Source: a bacterium (GTDB lineage Bacteria; Arandabacterota; Arandabacteria; Arandabacterales; Arandabacteraceae). From it: a stretch of DNA of 34,783 bases. The translations under genes and the position numbers were made by a program. The notes under the pieces are model-generated. The model made no database searches, was not told the origin of the DNA, and saw only the letters and a list, made by a program, of their open reading frames with translations. Numbering within the stretch: the first letter of the stretch is position 1; every line of letters begins with the position of its first letter. Where the stretch lies: NCBI GenBank assembly GCA_025774845.1, contig JALGZP010000023.1, positions 1 through 34,783 of the forward strand, in the 5' to 3' direction. Positions 1-8,752 of this stretch are shown in pieces.

Positions 1-1020
1 ATGCTTGCTCTGGTCGCCGACATGATCTCGAAGGTGATGGGTGTCGGCAGGTGTCAGCTCTTCCTCGAGGACTCGGCCACGGGCGAACTCGTGCTGGGCG
101 CGAGCGTGAATTATAACCCTCCCGGCCAGGGCAGAACTGTCGTGGGCAAGGGTGAGGGTCTAACCGGGGCCGTCTTCGAGGAGGGCCAGCCCATAGTCCT
201 CAACTCCGCAGGGGAACTTGCCGATTCAAAGATTGGTGAGACATTGCCGTTTGAGCGGGTGCCGTGTATCTCGGCTCCGATCAAACTCGGCGGAAGGGCT
301 GTTGGTGTACTCACCGTGTCGGACAAGCAGGAGAGTGATGCGTTCTTCGATGAGAATGACCTGTGCCTGCTTACTGCGCTTGGCGACAGGATTGCCGTTG
401 CCATCGAGAGAGCTACGAGTTACGAGAGCGCAAGAGACCAGTTCGTGAGTGCCATGGTCGCGATGAGATCTCTCCTCGAGGCACGAAGAGCGCCTGTCGA
501 CAAGTCCGGCGATCACGGCGCTCTGGTTGTTGAGTTGGGCCACTCGATGGGCCTGCATGATGAGGAGGTTCGGTTGCTTCAGTATGTGTCCCGGATCCAC
601 GATGTCGGGATGGTAAGGGTGGGCGAAGGGATCCTCAAGAAGCCGGGCGGGCTGGGTGAGGGCGAGTATGAAAGCGTCAAGAAACATCCCGAAGAGGGAG
701 TCGATATAGTCGGACCGATCGAGTTCCTGGATCAGGTCAAGGATGTGATTCTCCATCATCACGAACGTTATGACGGAGAAGGTTATCCCGGGAGGCTTTC
801 AGGTGAATCGATCCCGATAGGAGCGCGGATACTCGCAGTGGTTGATGCGTTTGGTTCGATGGTAAGTGACCGTCCTTACAGGTCTGCGATGCCGGTGGAC
901 GAAGCTTTGGAAGAGCTGAGGCGTTGCAGCGGCACGCAGTTTGACCCGGACGTTGTTGAAAGATTCATCAACATAGTCGGCAAAACAGCATCGGACGTCC
1001 AGTTACAGGAGAGAGCATGA
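1..1020 (+). CDS. GAF / HD-GYP domain protein, probably 5'-truncated by the window edge
   Basis: The visible part is 339 residues: a GAF domain (about 1-140) and an HD-GYP domain (about 155-325). HD-GYP domains typically hydrolyse cyclic di-GMP. Visible metal and active-site residues are H172, H200-D201, the HHHE run at 252-255 and a GYP motif soon after. The usual HDIGK is HDVGM here, so the lysine is lost. Reading begins at base 1 and the GAF fold has almost no lead-in, so the true start is probably upstream; it could be the tail of a longer kinase-like protein resembling the next gene. The HD-GYP part is closely related to that of the next gene even at DNA level. The stop overlaps the next start (ATGA), so the two are translationally coupled. 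Function as a c-di-GMP phosphodiesterase is inferred from family only. Confidence 0.85.
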   Translation: MLALVADMISKVMGVGRCQLFLEDSATGELVLGASVNYNPPGQGRTVVGKGEGLTGAVFEEGQPIVLNSAGELADSKIGETLPFERVPCISAPIKLGGRAVGVLTVSDKQESDAFFDENDLCLLTALGDRIAVAIERATSYESARDQFVSAMVAMRSLLEARRAPVDKSGDHGALVVELGHSMGLHDEEVRLLQYVSRIHDVGMVRVGEGILKKPGGLGEGEYESVKKHPEEGVDIVGPIEFLDQVKDVILHHHERYDGEGYPGRLSGESIPIGARILAVVDAFGSMVSDRPYRSAMPVDEALEELRRCSGTQFDPDVVERFINIVGKTASDVQLQERA

Positions 1021-3572
1021 TACCCGAGTTTGTTGCCCAACTCTATGCGGCCAAGGCCGGTGAGCTGGTGACTGAAGCTGTTGTGGGGTTTGCCCTCGTC
1101 GGGCTTGCCGGTTTCGCGGTCTATGCCTTCAGGTGCCGGGCTGCGGCACGGTCATGTGCCAGACACGAGCGGGAGCGAGCCAAAGAAATCGAGGACAGGG
1201 AAAGAACCAGGGTCAACCACCTGGCTGAGATACTGGACATATCGAACACGATAAACGCCAACCTTGAACTTGAACCTCTTCTCAATGAGGTCGCCAGGGC
1301 GGTGAGTGAAAGCCTGGGCTTCAGAATGGCCCTGGTAAGAATACTCGATGAGGAAAACACGTGTTTCGTCGCCAGGGCGTTTGCCGGACTGGACGATGAG
1401 GCGGTGGCCAAACTCAGCGCAAGAACGGTTCCGATGGACACCTTTAAGACCTGGATGAGAGACGAGTTCAAGATATCCCGGTCCTACTTCATAAGCCATG
1501 AGTATGGCTTCTGGAGCAATCATGAGGACGAGGTGTACGTGCCGGATCTCGGTGAAAGACAAAATGGCGAGTGGCATCCCATGGACAGTCTTTTCGTGCC
1601 GCTCTGGACACGTGACCAGCAGCTGGTAGGCTACCTCTCGGTGGACGATCCTGTCGACCGCAGAATCCCGACGATGGAGACGGTCGAAACCATCGAGATA
1701 TTCGCCAACCAGGCAGTGACTGCCATAGAGAATGCCAGACTCTACGGAAGGCTGGAAGAGCACGTTATCCAACTGAGGGCGATGACCAAGAGGCTCAAGG
1801 AACTCAACGAGATAAAGTCGAACTTCGTTGCCACTGTCTCCCATGAGCTGAGAACACCTCTTACATCTATAAGGGCGTATGCTGAGACCCTTGCACGCGA
1901 TCTCGGCAATTCACCCAGGGAGACCGAAATCGAGTTCCTCAAGATCATTGAAGAGGAGGCCCAGCGGCTGTCGACAATAGTCGAAGAGATGCTGGATCTC
2001 AGCCGGATGGAATCCGGCAAGGTTGAGATGAAGAAGACCGAAACGGATGTACGGAAGATCGTCACGGACGTCTTTCAGGTACTTTCTCCCGCGGCCCATA
2101 AGAAATACATAATGCTCAACGTCCCGACCGAGGGCGAGGCGGTGTTGGGTTACCTTGATGAGGGTATGATCAAGCAGCTCCTTGTAAACCTCGTGGGCAA
2201 TGCAATCAAGTTCACGCCGGAAGGCGGGAAGGTATCCATCGGGATCGAGGATCTTGATTCGACAATCGAGTTGTGTGTTGAAGACACAGGCATAGGAATT
2301 CCGTCCTCGAACGTCAAACGCATCTTTGATGAGTTCTATCAGGTCGACTCCTCCGCAACCAGGCAGTACGGCGGTGTGGGGTTGGGTCTGGCAATAGTCA
2401 AAAGCATAGTCGAATGGCATGACGGCAAGATCTGGGTGGAAAGTGAAGACGGCAAGGGAGCCAAGTTCACGGTCAGCCTGCCCAAACGGAAAGCAGTCGC
2501 CCGGGTGGGTGACGAAGTCACCACCACGGATGACACCTGGCAGTGTGAGAAGCACATACCGGAACTCGTGGTGGATATGATTGCGGAACTGATCGGCGTG
2601 AAGACGGCCTCGTTGATGCTCGTCGACAGCGAGAAGGATGATCTCTATGTCAGTGCCGCGATGGGACTCAACGAAAGAGTGATGAAGGACGCACGCGTCA
2701 AGAAGGGGGAAGGCATCTCCGGCTGGGTGGCAAAGACGGGGACCCCCGTACTCATACATGATATCGACATTGACGAGCGGTTCGAACGCCAGAATCGGCC
2801 CCAGTACGAAACCAGGTCGGTTATAAGCGTTCCTCTCAAGGACCGGGGAAAGGTGATCGGGGTGATCAATGTCACCAACAAGATCGACCTGACACCATTT
2901 GGCGACGATGATGCTGAGATCCTGCAGATTCTCGCCGACCGCGTTACAACGGTGCTCGACAAGGTGAGAGACTACGAAGGAATAAAGAGTGAGTTCGGCT
3001 CTATCGCCAATTCGCTTCGATGCCTGATCGAGGCGAGACGGCTGCCACACACCAGAAAGGGTGAGGAGTTGACCGCGCTGGTCGTTGACCTGGGTCATTC
3101 GATGGGTCTGCGTGACGAGGAAGTGCGGTTGCTTCAGTATGTGTCCAGGATCTATGACGTCGGGATGGTGAAGGTGGGTGAGGGGATCCTCAGGAAGCCC
3201 GGCGGGCTGGGAGCAAGCGAGTATGAGAGTGTTAAGAAACATCCCGAAGAGGGAGTCGACATAGTTGGACCGATAGAGTTCCTGGATCAGGTCAAGGATG
3301 TGATTCTCCATCATCATGAGCGTTACGACGGAGAAGGTTATCCCGGCGGTCTGTCGGGTGAATCGATACCGGTGGGCGCCCGGATACTTGCAGTGGTTGA
3401 TGCTTACGGTTCGATGATAAGTGACCGTCCGTACAGGTCTGCGATGTCGGTGGACGAGGCTTTAGAAGAGTTGAGGCTCTGCAGTGGTACCCAGTTCGAC
3501 CCAGAGGTCGTTGAGAGCCTCACGGAGATACTGAAGGAGCGCACACAGGAAGTTCTTCCAGTAACGGGTTAA
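1017..3572 (+). CDS. Membrane sensor histidine kinase with GAF, HisKA/HATPase, second GAF and degenerate HD-GYP domain
   Basis: This 851-residue protein has one hydrophobic segment (about 18-38), a charged coiled-coil linker, a GAF domain (about 75-245), a HisKA domain with the phospho-acceptor H276 in SHELRTPL, and a HATPase domain with N395 (NAIKF), DTGIGIP and GLGLAIV boxes. A second GAF (about 515-660) and an HD-GYP-like domain (about 680-845) follow. The kinase half looks fully active. In the HD-GYP half the HHHE (765-768) and GYP (774-776) motifs are kept, but the HD pair is Y713-D714 and the earlier metal-ligand histidine is leucine, so phosphodiesterase activity is doubtful and the domain may be a ligand sensor. 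The start overlaps the previous stop by 4 bases. A single-domain receiver follows 19 bases downstream and is the likely phosphorylation partner. Confidence 0.93.
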   Translation: MIPEFVAQLYAAKAGELVTEAVVGFALVGLAGFAVYAFRCRAAARSCARHERERAKEIEDRERTRVNHLAEILDISNTINANLELEPLLNEVARAVSESLGFRMALVRILDEENTCFVARAFAGLDDEAVAKLSARTVPMDTFKTWMRDEFKISRSYFISHEYGFWSNHEDEVYVPDLGERQNGEWHPMDSLFVPLWTRDQQLVGYLSVDDPVDRRIPTMETVETIEIFANQAVTAIENARLYGRLEEHVIQLRAMTKRLKELNEIKSNFVATVSHELRTPLTSIRAYAETLARDLGNSPRETEIEFLKIIEEEAQRLSTIVEEMLDLSRMESGKVEMKKTETDVRKIVTDVFQVLSPAAHKKYIMLNVPTEGEAVLGYLDEGMIKQLLVNLVGNAIKFTPEGGKVSIGIEDLDSTIELCVEDTGIGIPSSNVKRIFDEFYQVDSSATRQYGGVGLGLAIVKSIVEWHDGKIWVESEDGKGAKFTVSLPKRKAVARVGDEVTTTDDTWQCEKHIPELVVDMIAELIGVKTASLMLVDSEKDDLYVSAAMGLNERVMKDARVKKGEGISGWVAKTGTPVLIHDIDIDERFERQNRPQYETRSVISVPLKDRGKVIGVINVTNKIDLTPFGDDDAEILQILADRVTTVLDKVRDYEGIKSEFGSIANSLRCLIEARRLPHTRKGEELTALVVDLGHSMGLRDEEVRLLQYVSRIYDVGMVKVGEGILRKPGGLGASEYESVKKHPEEGVDIVGPIEFLDQVKDVILHHHERYDGEGYPGGLSGESIPVGARILAVVDAYGSMISDRPYRSAMSVDEALEELRLCSGTQFDPEVVESLTEILKERTQEVLPVTG

Positions 3573-3591
3573 GACATCAGGAGGTGAGCTT

Positions 3592-3963
3592 ATGTCGCGC
3601 GGCAAGGTACTCGTGGTCGATGACGAGGAGTACATACAGCATATTCTCAATTTCAGTTTCGGTGCTGAAGGCTACGAGGTGGTTACGGCGGCCGATGGCG
3701 AAGAAGCCGTTGCGAAAGCGCGGAACGAGAAGCCGGACATAATCGTCCTGGACATAATGATGCCCAAGATGGACGGATATGAGGCTTGCAGGAAGCTGAA
3801 ATCGGATCCCAAGACCAAGGATATTCCCGTCATTCTGCTTACGGCGAAGGGAAGGGATGTCGACAGGAAGCTGGGTTCGGAAGCGGGCGCCGATGACTAC
3901 GTGGTCAAGCCCTTCAGCCCCGGGAGGCTGATCGAGAGGGTCGACGGAATGATGAAGAGGTAA
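3592..3963 (+). CDS. Single-domain response regulator (CheY-like receiver)
   Basis: This 123-residue protein is a stand-alone receiver domain. The acidic pair D10-D11, phospho-acceptor D54 (in VLDIMMP), T84 and K106 (in VVKPF) are all present, so phosphorylation is expected to work. There is no output domain; such proteins act by binding a partner or by passing phosphate on. A strong AGGAGGTGA ribosome binding site precedes the ATG. It lies directly after the histidine kinase and 9 bases before another GAF/HD-GYP gene, which suggests one signalling operon in which the kinase phosphorylates this protein. The output target cannot be read from the sequence. Confidence 0.93.
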   Translation: MSRGKVLVVDDEEYIQHILNFSFGAEGYEVVTAADGEEAVAKARNEKPDIIVLDIMMPKMDGYEACRKLKSDPKTKDIPVILLTAKGRDVDRKLGSEAGADDYVVKPFSPGRLIERVDGMMKR

Positions 3964-3972
3964 GGCCCTCCC

Positions 3973-5124
3973 ATGCAGGACAAAGACAACCCAAGGTCCG
4001 GCTACAACAACGTCCTCCAGCAGGATACCTCAAGTGCGGCAAGTCTTCTGACGAGCACCAAGGACATCCTCACCAGTCTTGACCTGAGTGCACCGCTTGT
4101 GAAACTCGCCGAGGCACTCGGCCCGTTTATAAGGGTCGATGCGGTTTCACTCAAACTCAATAACCTCACTGAGGAGCTCCTGTTGCTCAAACGAGGCGAT
4201 ACGTTCAAACAGGAGATCATCTACGGCAGCAGGATAACGGCGTCCGGGAGCTTCGCATCGGAAGCCATGCTTTCAAACTCGCCGAGCATTCTGCATGAAA
4301 TCGCTGCAAACACCCAGTTCTCATTCCCGTCATATGTCGCCGAGGAGAAGTTCCAGTCTCTGGTTGCACTTCCGCTTACATCGGGGACACGCCAGACGGG
4401 GATACTGACGATATACCTGAAGGAGTCCGCCGACGTTTCGTCCGATGTGCTCGCCATCGTCTCCATCGTTGCCAATGTGACCGCCACCGCGGTTGAGAAT
4501 ACGCAGCTCGTGAGCCGTATTGAGAAGAACTACTTCTCAACAGTCGAGGCACTTACCGCTGCGATCGAGGCAAAGGATGCGTACACGAGAGGGCATTCAA
4601 AACGGGTCACTCAATTCGCGATAACTCTGGCGGAGCGCTTCGGGGTATCCGAGACCGACATACGAAACCTCCAGTACGGTGCAACACTGCATGACATCGG
4701 CAAGATCGGGATCAGCGGTAAGATCCTTAATAAGAACGGCAGGTTGACCGAAGCCGAGTACGAGGTGATCAAGAAGCACCCCGTGATCGGCGAACGCATT
4801 ATCGAGCGTGTGGACTTTCTTCAAGGGGCGCGACCCATTGTGAGAGGTCATCACGAGCGTTTCGACGGAACCGGTTACCCTGACGGGCTCAGAGATGAGG
4901 AGATTCCTTTTCTTGCCAGGATATCCGCCGTAGTCGACTTCTTCGATGCACTGACCTCCGACAGACCCTATCGCCGCGCTTATTCGGCCGAGCAGGCGCT
5001 CCTGATGGTCAGGGAGAGTATCGGCCGGGAATTCGATCCGGTGGTTGCCAGAGAGTTCCTGGAAATGGGCCCGGTCCTTGCCGCGGCATACCAGGAAGCC
5101 CCCGTCCCCGTCCTCGAAATCTAA
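3973..5124 (+). CDS. GAF / HD-GYP protein with complete catalytic motifs, predicted cyclic-di-GMP phosphodiesterase
   Basis: The protein has 383 residues with a GAF domain (about 25-175) and an HD-GYP domain (about 185-365). Unlike the two HD-GYP domains upstream, this one keeps every signature residue: H208 in RGHSKR, H240-D241 in LHDIGK, H293-H294-E295, and G301-Y302-P303. It is therefore the best candidate for a working c-di-GMP (or related dinucleotide) hydrolase in the cassette. No transmembrane segment or signal peptide is seen, so it is probably cytoplasmic. It starts 9 bases after the receiver gene with only a weak ribosome binding site and is probably the last gene of the operon, since a hairpin follows at 5141-5156. 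Confidence 0.92.
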   Translation: MQDKDNPRSGYNNVLQQDTSSAASLLTSTKDILTSLDLSAPLVKLAEALGPFIRVDAVSLKLNNLTEELLLLKRGDTFKQEIIYGSRITASGSFASEAMLSNSPSILHEIAANTQFSFPSYVAEEKFQSLVALPLTSGTRQTGILTIYLKESADVSSDVLAIVSIVANVTATAVENTQLVSRIEKNYFSTVEALTAAIEAKDAYTRGHSKRVTQFAITLAERFGVSETDIRNLQYGATLHDIGKIGISGKILNKNGRLTEAEYEVIKKHPVIGERIIERVDFLQGARPIVRGHHERFDGTGYPDGLRDEEIPFLARISAVVDFFDALTSDRPYRRAYSAEQALLMVRESIGREFDPVVAREFLEMGPVLAAAYQEAPVPVLEI

Positions 5125-5140
5125 TTCTACTTCCACTGAC

Positions 5141-5156
5141 CGCTTCCGCCGAAGCG
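5141..5156 (+). terminator. Short hairpin after the signalling cassette, possible weak terminator
   Basis: CGCTTC and GAAGCG form a perfect 6-bp stem around a CGCC loop, 16 bases after the HD-GYP stop codon. There is no run of T after it, so intrinsic termination would be weak; it may only protect the 3' end. A second short stem (GGGC/GCCC around TTC) lies at 5221-5231. The rest of the gap up to the priA promoter shows nothing else recognisable. Confidence 0.3.
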
Positions 5157-5294
5157 ACCTTCTACGCTCAGGCTGATCGTTTCGGGAATTCCCACGCGTA
5201 CTTCCTGAAATCGTGAACTCGGGCTTCGCCCTCAGACATTCACCCAGCCTGAGCAAGGCGTTCCGAAGGCGCACCAGCAATCCTAATAGCAAGA

Positions 5295-5323
5295 TTGCAA
5301 GCCTGATCCCATTTCGTTATAAT
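5295..5323 (+). promoter_or_regulatory. Sigma70-type promoter of priA
   Basis: TTGCAA (5295-5300) and a perfect TATAAT (5318-5323) are separated by 17 bases, the preferred spacing. Transcription would start near 5330, about 34 bases before the proposed priA start codon. Confidence 0.75.
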
Positions 5324-5363
5324 AGCGGCGGTCGGTAGGTTTCTTAGCTAATCCCGGAGATTT

Positions 5364-7607
5364 GTGCATTTGAAAGAGGTATTGAAGACCGAGGTCGCGG
5401 TTCCCCTACCAATAGACACAACGCTCACCTATCTCGTTCCCGAGGAGTTTAAGGACACGATCCAGGTCGGTATGCGGGTTACGATTCCAGTACGACGCAA
5501 AGTCGTGACCGGTATGGTGTGGCGACTCTACCGCGATGCCGGCAAGCAACGGGGACTCAAAGCGATCAGGCAGATCGCCGATGATTCCCCGGTGCTCAAT
5601 AAGGAGCTGATGGAACTCGCGGCATGGATATCCGAGTACTACGTTGCGCCGATCGGTGAGGTCACAGCCATCATGTCGCCGCCACGGCCTGAGCTCAAAC
5701 GCGTTTACCGGTTGAAGGCATGCCCGGGTGATCTCGAGATCGAGATAATGCGGACGACTCATCCTACGCGGGCCGAGATCATCGAGCTTCTCAGGGAAGG
5801 CAAGCCGCTCGGCATGGATACGATAAAGCGCAAGGTGGGTTCAAAGTCTGTTGCCGAGCACCTTGAAGCTCTTGAAAAGGAGGGGCAGGTAGTCCATGAG
5901 GTGGTGGCCCGGAAGCGGCGAAAACCCAGGCAGCATGTCCCCGAAGGCGGTGTGGCTGCCGGCAGGGATGCTTCGAATGAGAGATTCGAGCTCACACCCC
6001 ACCAGCAGGCCGCATTCGATGGAATACGGTCTGCGATCGATGCAAAGCAGTCACGTAACTTCCTCCTGCTGGGGGTCACGGGGAGCGGCAAGACCGAGGT
6101 TTACCTGCGTTGTATTGATCAGGCCCTCAAGAGTGGAAGGAAGGCGATCTACCTGGTTCCGGAAATAGCACTGACCCCCCAGATCATGGAACGCGTCAGA
6201 GAACGTTTCGGCGAGAGATCGGCCCTTCTCCACAGCGGGCTTTCAAATGCACAGCGCTTCGCCACCTGGCGCATGATAATGGCAGGGGACATAGACGTGG
6301 TGGTTGGTGCAAGATCGGCGGTCTTCGCACCTTTTAAGGATCTCGGTGTCATTGTAGTTGATGAGGAGCATGATACCTCCTATAAGCAGCAGGATTCCCC
6401 GCGCTATAACGCCCGCGATGTGGCGATGGTCCGCGCGAAGCGGGCGGGGGCAGTTGTTATCCTGGGCAGTGCGACCCCGGCGCTCGAGTCATACCATAAT
6501 GCACTCAGCGGGAAGTACGGCCTCTTTGAGTTACCCGAGCGAATATCGGGAGGAGACCTTCCGGAGGTACGGGTTGTGGACATGCGTTTGTGCGAAGACC
6601 CGGCTCCGATTTCAGAGGAAGCCGAGAGAGCCATAGCGGATTCGATTGAACGTCAGGAACAGGTTCTCCTTTTCCTGAACCGGAGGGGTTTTTCGAACTA
6701 CGTTCAATGCCGCGACTGCGGACTGGTGCCGAGATGCAAGAACTGCCACGTAACGCTGACCTATCATCTCGGCGGAAAGCAGCTTAAGTGTCATTACTGT
6801 GGATACGCCGAGAGAGGTTGGGAGCAATGCCCCGGATGCGGGGGGACACATGTCGAGTACGTCGGATCGGGTACACAGAAGATCGAAGACTACATCGCGG
6901 AGAAATTCCCCGGCACTTCGTGTGCCCGTTTTGACAGGGATGCGACACGGAAGAAGGGTTCCGCTGAGGATCTGCTCACGGATTTCTCAAGCGGACTCGT
7001 CAGGTTTCTAGTCGGGACCCAGATGGTGGCCAAGGGCCATGACTTCAGACGAGTGGGGCTGGTCGTTGTGGTCAGCGCCGATGTGTCCATGAACCTGCCT
7101 GACTTCAGATCAGGCGAACGAACTTTTCAAATCCTCACCCAGGTTGCCGGCAGGGCAGGGCGCGGGGACATCCCCGGCAGGGTCATGATACAGACCTTTA
7201 ACCCCGACCATCATTCTCTGTCCCATGTGGCCAACCATGATTTCAAAGGGTTCTATGGGGAGGAGGTCGGCTTCAGGGAAGAGCTTCGCTATCCACCGTT
7301 TGCCGGCCTTGTCCGTGTTGTGGTGGAGGCCAGACGGGAGGCCGCTGCCAAGGGAGCGGCAAAGCAGTTTGCGGGTCTCGCGATGCATCACAGTAAGAAC
7401 CTCAAGGGAAATCTGGATATCATCGGTCCGTCGAGAGCTCCCATATCGAGGATCAGGAATGTTTACAGGTGGCACCTTCTCCTCAAAGGGGAAAGGACCC
7501 CTAGCCTCTCACAGTTTGCGAAGACCTGTCTGAGCAAACTCAGGATGAAAGCCCTTGATGAGGGTGCCAGATTCGCCATAGACGTGGATCCGCAGGTCAT
7601 GATGTGA
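5364..7607 (+). CDS. priA: Primosomal protein N' (replication-restart helicase PriA)
   Basis: PriA recognises stalled or repaired forks and reloads the replicative helicase. The 747-residue product has the N-terminal 3' DNA-binding and winged-helix region (about 1-215), Walker A GVTGSGKT (237-244), a DEEH Walker B box (333-336), and between the helicase lobes eight zinc-binding cysteines from C449 to C492 in CxxC pairs. The length is normal for the family. The start chosen is GTG at 5364; GGAG at 5356-5359 lies only 4 bases before it, so TTG at 5370, two codons later, is an alternative with better spacing. The gene has its own promoter just upstream, and the next gene has a separate promoter, so it appears monocistronic. 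Confidence 0.97.
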   Translation: MHLKEVLKTEVAVPLPIDTTLTYLVPEEFKDTIQVGMRVTIPVRRKVVTGMVWRLYRDAGKQRGLKAIRQIADDSPVLNKELMELAAWISEYYVAPIGEVTAIMSPPRPELKRVYRLKACPGDLEIEIMRTTHPTRAEIIELLREGKPLGMDTIKRKVGSKSVAEHLEALEKEGQVVHEVVARKRRKPRQHVPEGGVAAGRDASNERFELTPHQQAAFDGIRSAIDAKQSRNFLLLGVTGSGKTEVYLRCIDQALKSGRKAIYLVPEIALTPQIMERVRERFGERSALLHSGLSNAQRFATWRMIMAGDIDVVVGARSAVFAPFKDLGVIVVDEEHDTSYKQQDSPRYNARDVAMVRAKRAGAVVILGSATPALESYHNALSGKYGLFELPERISGGDLPEVRVVDMRLCEDPAPISEEAERAIADSIERQEQVLLFLNRRGFSNYVQCRDCGLVPRCKNCHVTLTYHLGGKQLKCHYCGYAERGWEQCPGCGGTHVEYVGSGTQKIEDYIAEKFPGTSCARFDRDATRKKGSAEDLLTDFSSGLVRFLVGTQMVAKGHDFRRVGLVVVVSADVSMNLPDFRSGERTFQILTQVAGRAGRGDIPGRVMIQTFNPDHHSLSHVANHDFKGFYGEEVGFREELRYPPFAGLVRVVVEARREAAAKGAAKQFAGLAMHHSKNLKGNLDIIGPSRAPISRIRNVYRWHLLLKGERTPSLSQFAKTCLSKLRMKALDEGARFAIDVDPQVMM

Positions 7608-7609
7608 GC

Positions 7610-7637
7610 TTGACAATACCGCGGATGCTGCTATTCT
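7610..7637 (+). promoter_or_regulatory. Sigma70-type promoter for the receiver gene at 7811
   Basis: A consensus TTGACA (7610-7615) starts just after the priA stop codon, followed after 16 bases by TATTCT (7632-7637). It would give a leader of about 165 bases before the start codon at 7811. Confidence 0.55.
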
Positions 7638-7658
7638 CTCCCTGACAAGCCACTTTGC

Positions 7659-7682
7659 GACACAGAAGAGGATGTCTGTGTC
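7659..7682 (+). promoter_or_regulatory. Perfect 8-bp hairpin in the leader of the receiver gene
   Basis: GACACAGA (7659-7666) and TCTGTGTC (7675-7682) pair perfectly around the loop AGAGGATG, which itself looks like a ribosome binding site. It lies about 20 bases after the predicted transcription start. A regulatory role is inference only. Confidence 0.4.
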
Positions 7683-7810
7683 ACTTGCATGGGTTACCTC
7701 CGGCACAGGATGTGAAATCGATGGAGCGACCGAAAGATGAGCTAACCCGGATGCGGGAACGACCTTCACAGTCACCCTACCGATCACGAAACACACAGAG
7801 GAGGTCTGAA

Positions 7811-8551
7811 ATGGAGGAGTTGGGCAGGATTCTCATTGCGGATGACGAAGACGTATTCCTCTCTTCGACGGCCGACCTCCTGCGCCGAGAGGGTTACTAC
7901 TGCGATTGCGTGCCGGACGGCCCGTCCGCCGCCCAGAAGCTCCGGGAAAACCAGTATGACCTGCTGGTCGCAGATATCAAGATGCCGGGCAATCCGGAAC
8001 TGGAGCTGGTCAAAGAGGTAAAGGAGAAGAACCACGGTCTTCAGGTGATCCTCGTGACGGGATACCCGTCGATGGGATCGGCAATTGAGTCTATCGGTCT
8101 TCCTGTTGTAGCCTATCTGGTCAAGCCCATCGAAATAGACGAGCTGGTTACTCATGTCAGTGAAGCGGTGGAGCGTTCCAGGGTCTACCGGACGCTTGAG
8201 AGCACCCAGAATCATCTGCAGGAGTGGCACGGGAAACTGGAGCGGATGCGCGTGGTGCTCAAGGAAAACCCGGCCGACATCGGTCTTGTGCCCGTCGAGT
8301 CGTTCGTAACCGTGACACTCAACAACATCGTCCTGAGCCTTAAGAGTCTGAAGGATGTGACCGAGGCCCTTGCGAGACTGACGGATGACCAGAACGTATG
8401 CCATCTGCTCAACTGCCCGAGGATGAACACCCTGGTCGGTGTCCTGAGGGAGACAGTAGAGGGACTCAAGAAGACCAAGAGCTCCTTTAAGTCCAAGGAA
8501 CTTGGAGAGCTCAGACAGCGGCTCGAAGCGATCCTCGAAGAGCAGGCCTGA
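7811..8551 (+). CDS. Response regulator: receiver domain with an unrecognised helical C-terminal half
   Basis: The 246-residue product has a receiver domain (about 1-125) with D11-D12, phospho-acceptor D55 (in VADIKMPG), a threonine in VTGYPS and the lysine in YLVKPIE. The remaining 120 residues are strongly helical and charged and match no DNA-binding or enzymatic output domain that I recognise; they could be a dimerisation or partner-binding helical bundle. The reading frame is open from 7655, but ATG at 7811 is chosen because a near-perfect AGAGGAGGT lies 5 bases before it and the receiver fold begins there. It stands alone between priA and a long gene-free stretch, with no kinase adjacent, so its partner is unknown. 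Confidence 0.88.
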   Translation: MEELGRILIADDEDVFLSSTADLLRREGYYCDCVPDGPSAAQKLRENQYDLLVADIKMPGNPELELVKEVKEKNHGLQVILVTGYPSMGSAIESIGLPVVAYLVKPIEIDELVTHVSEAVERSRVYRTLESTQNHLQEWHGKLERMRVVLKENPADIGLVPVESFVTVTLNNIVLSLKSLKDVTEALARLTDDQNVCHLLNCPRMNTLVGVLRETVEGLKKTKSSFKSKELGELRQRLEAILEEQA

Positions 8552-8554
8552 CAG

Positions 8555-8572
8555 ATCCGGTCTCACCCGGAT
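8555..8572 (+). terminator. Hairpin just after the receiver gene
   Basis: ATCCGG and CCGGAT form a perfect 6-bp stem around a 6-base loop, 3 bases after the stop codon. There is no T-run, so it is a weak terminator candidate at best. Confidence 0.3.
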
Positions 8573-8614
8573 AATCCCCAAACATCTGCCAGGATCGGCA
8601 ATTACAGTCTATTC

Positions 8615-8643
8615 TTGACGAAATTTGCACAATCAGCTAAAGT
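8615..8643 (+). promoter_or_regulatory. Tandem promoter 1 of the gene-free region
   Basis: TTGACG (8615-8620), a 17-base spacer and TAAAGT (8638-8643). The same arrangement recurs 103 bases downstream with the same hexamers, the same spacer length and a shared AGCTAAAGT block, which makes a chance match unlikely. No protein gene of recognisable family lies downstream for more than 1 kb, so a non-coding RNA is the likely product. Confidence 0.5.
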
Positions 8644-8717
8644 GACGGCGTCGCCAGCCGGTAAGTTGACTGATGATGGATTACGACGGTGTCAAAAGAG
8701 GCAAGAGGAGTCAGCGC

Positions 8718-8746
8718 TTGACGAGGATCAGACAACTAGCTAAAGT
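8718..8746 (+). promoter_or_regulatory. Tandem promoter 2 of the gene-free region
   Basis: TTGACG (8718-8723), 17-base spacer, TAAAGT (8741-8746). It is a near copy of the promoter at 8615-8643. Transcription would start near 8753, immediately before the structured segment. Confidence 0.5.
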
Positions 8747-8752
8747 CAAAAA

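Noticed and set aside
1911-3317. Long open frame of 468 codons opposite the histidine kinase
   Set aside because: It mirrors the codon bias of the clear kinase gene on the other strand; the product has no family features. Similar long antisense frames opposite prfA, recJ and rsmI were dismissed for the same reason.
7655-7810. 52-codon N-terminal extension of the receiver protein
   Set aside because: It contains the leader hairpin, and a near-perfect ribosome binding site sits before ATG 7811 where the receiver fold begins.
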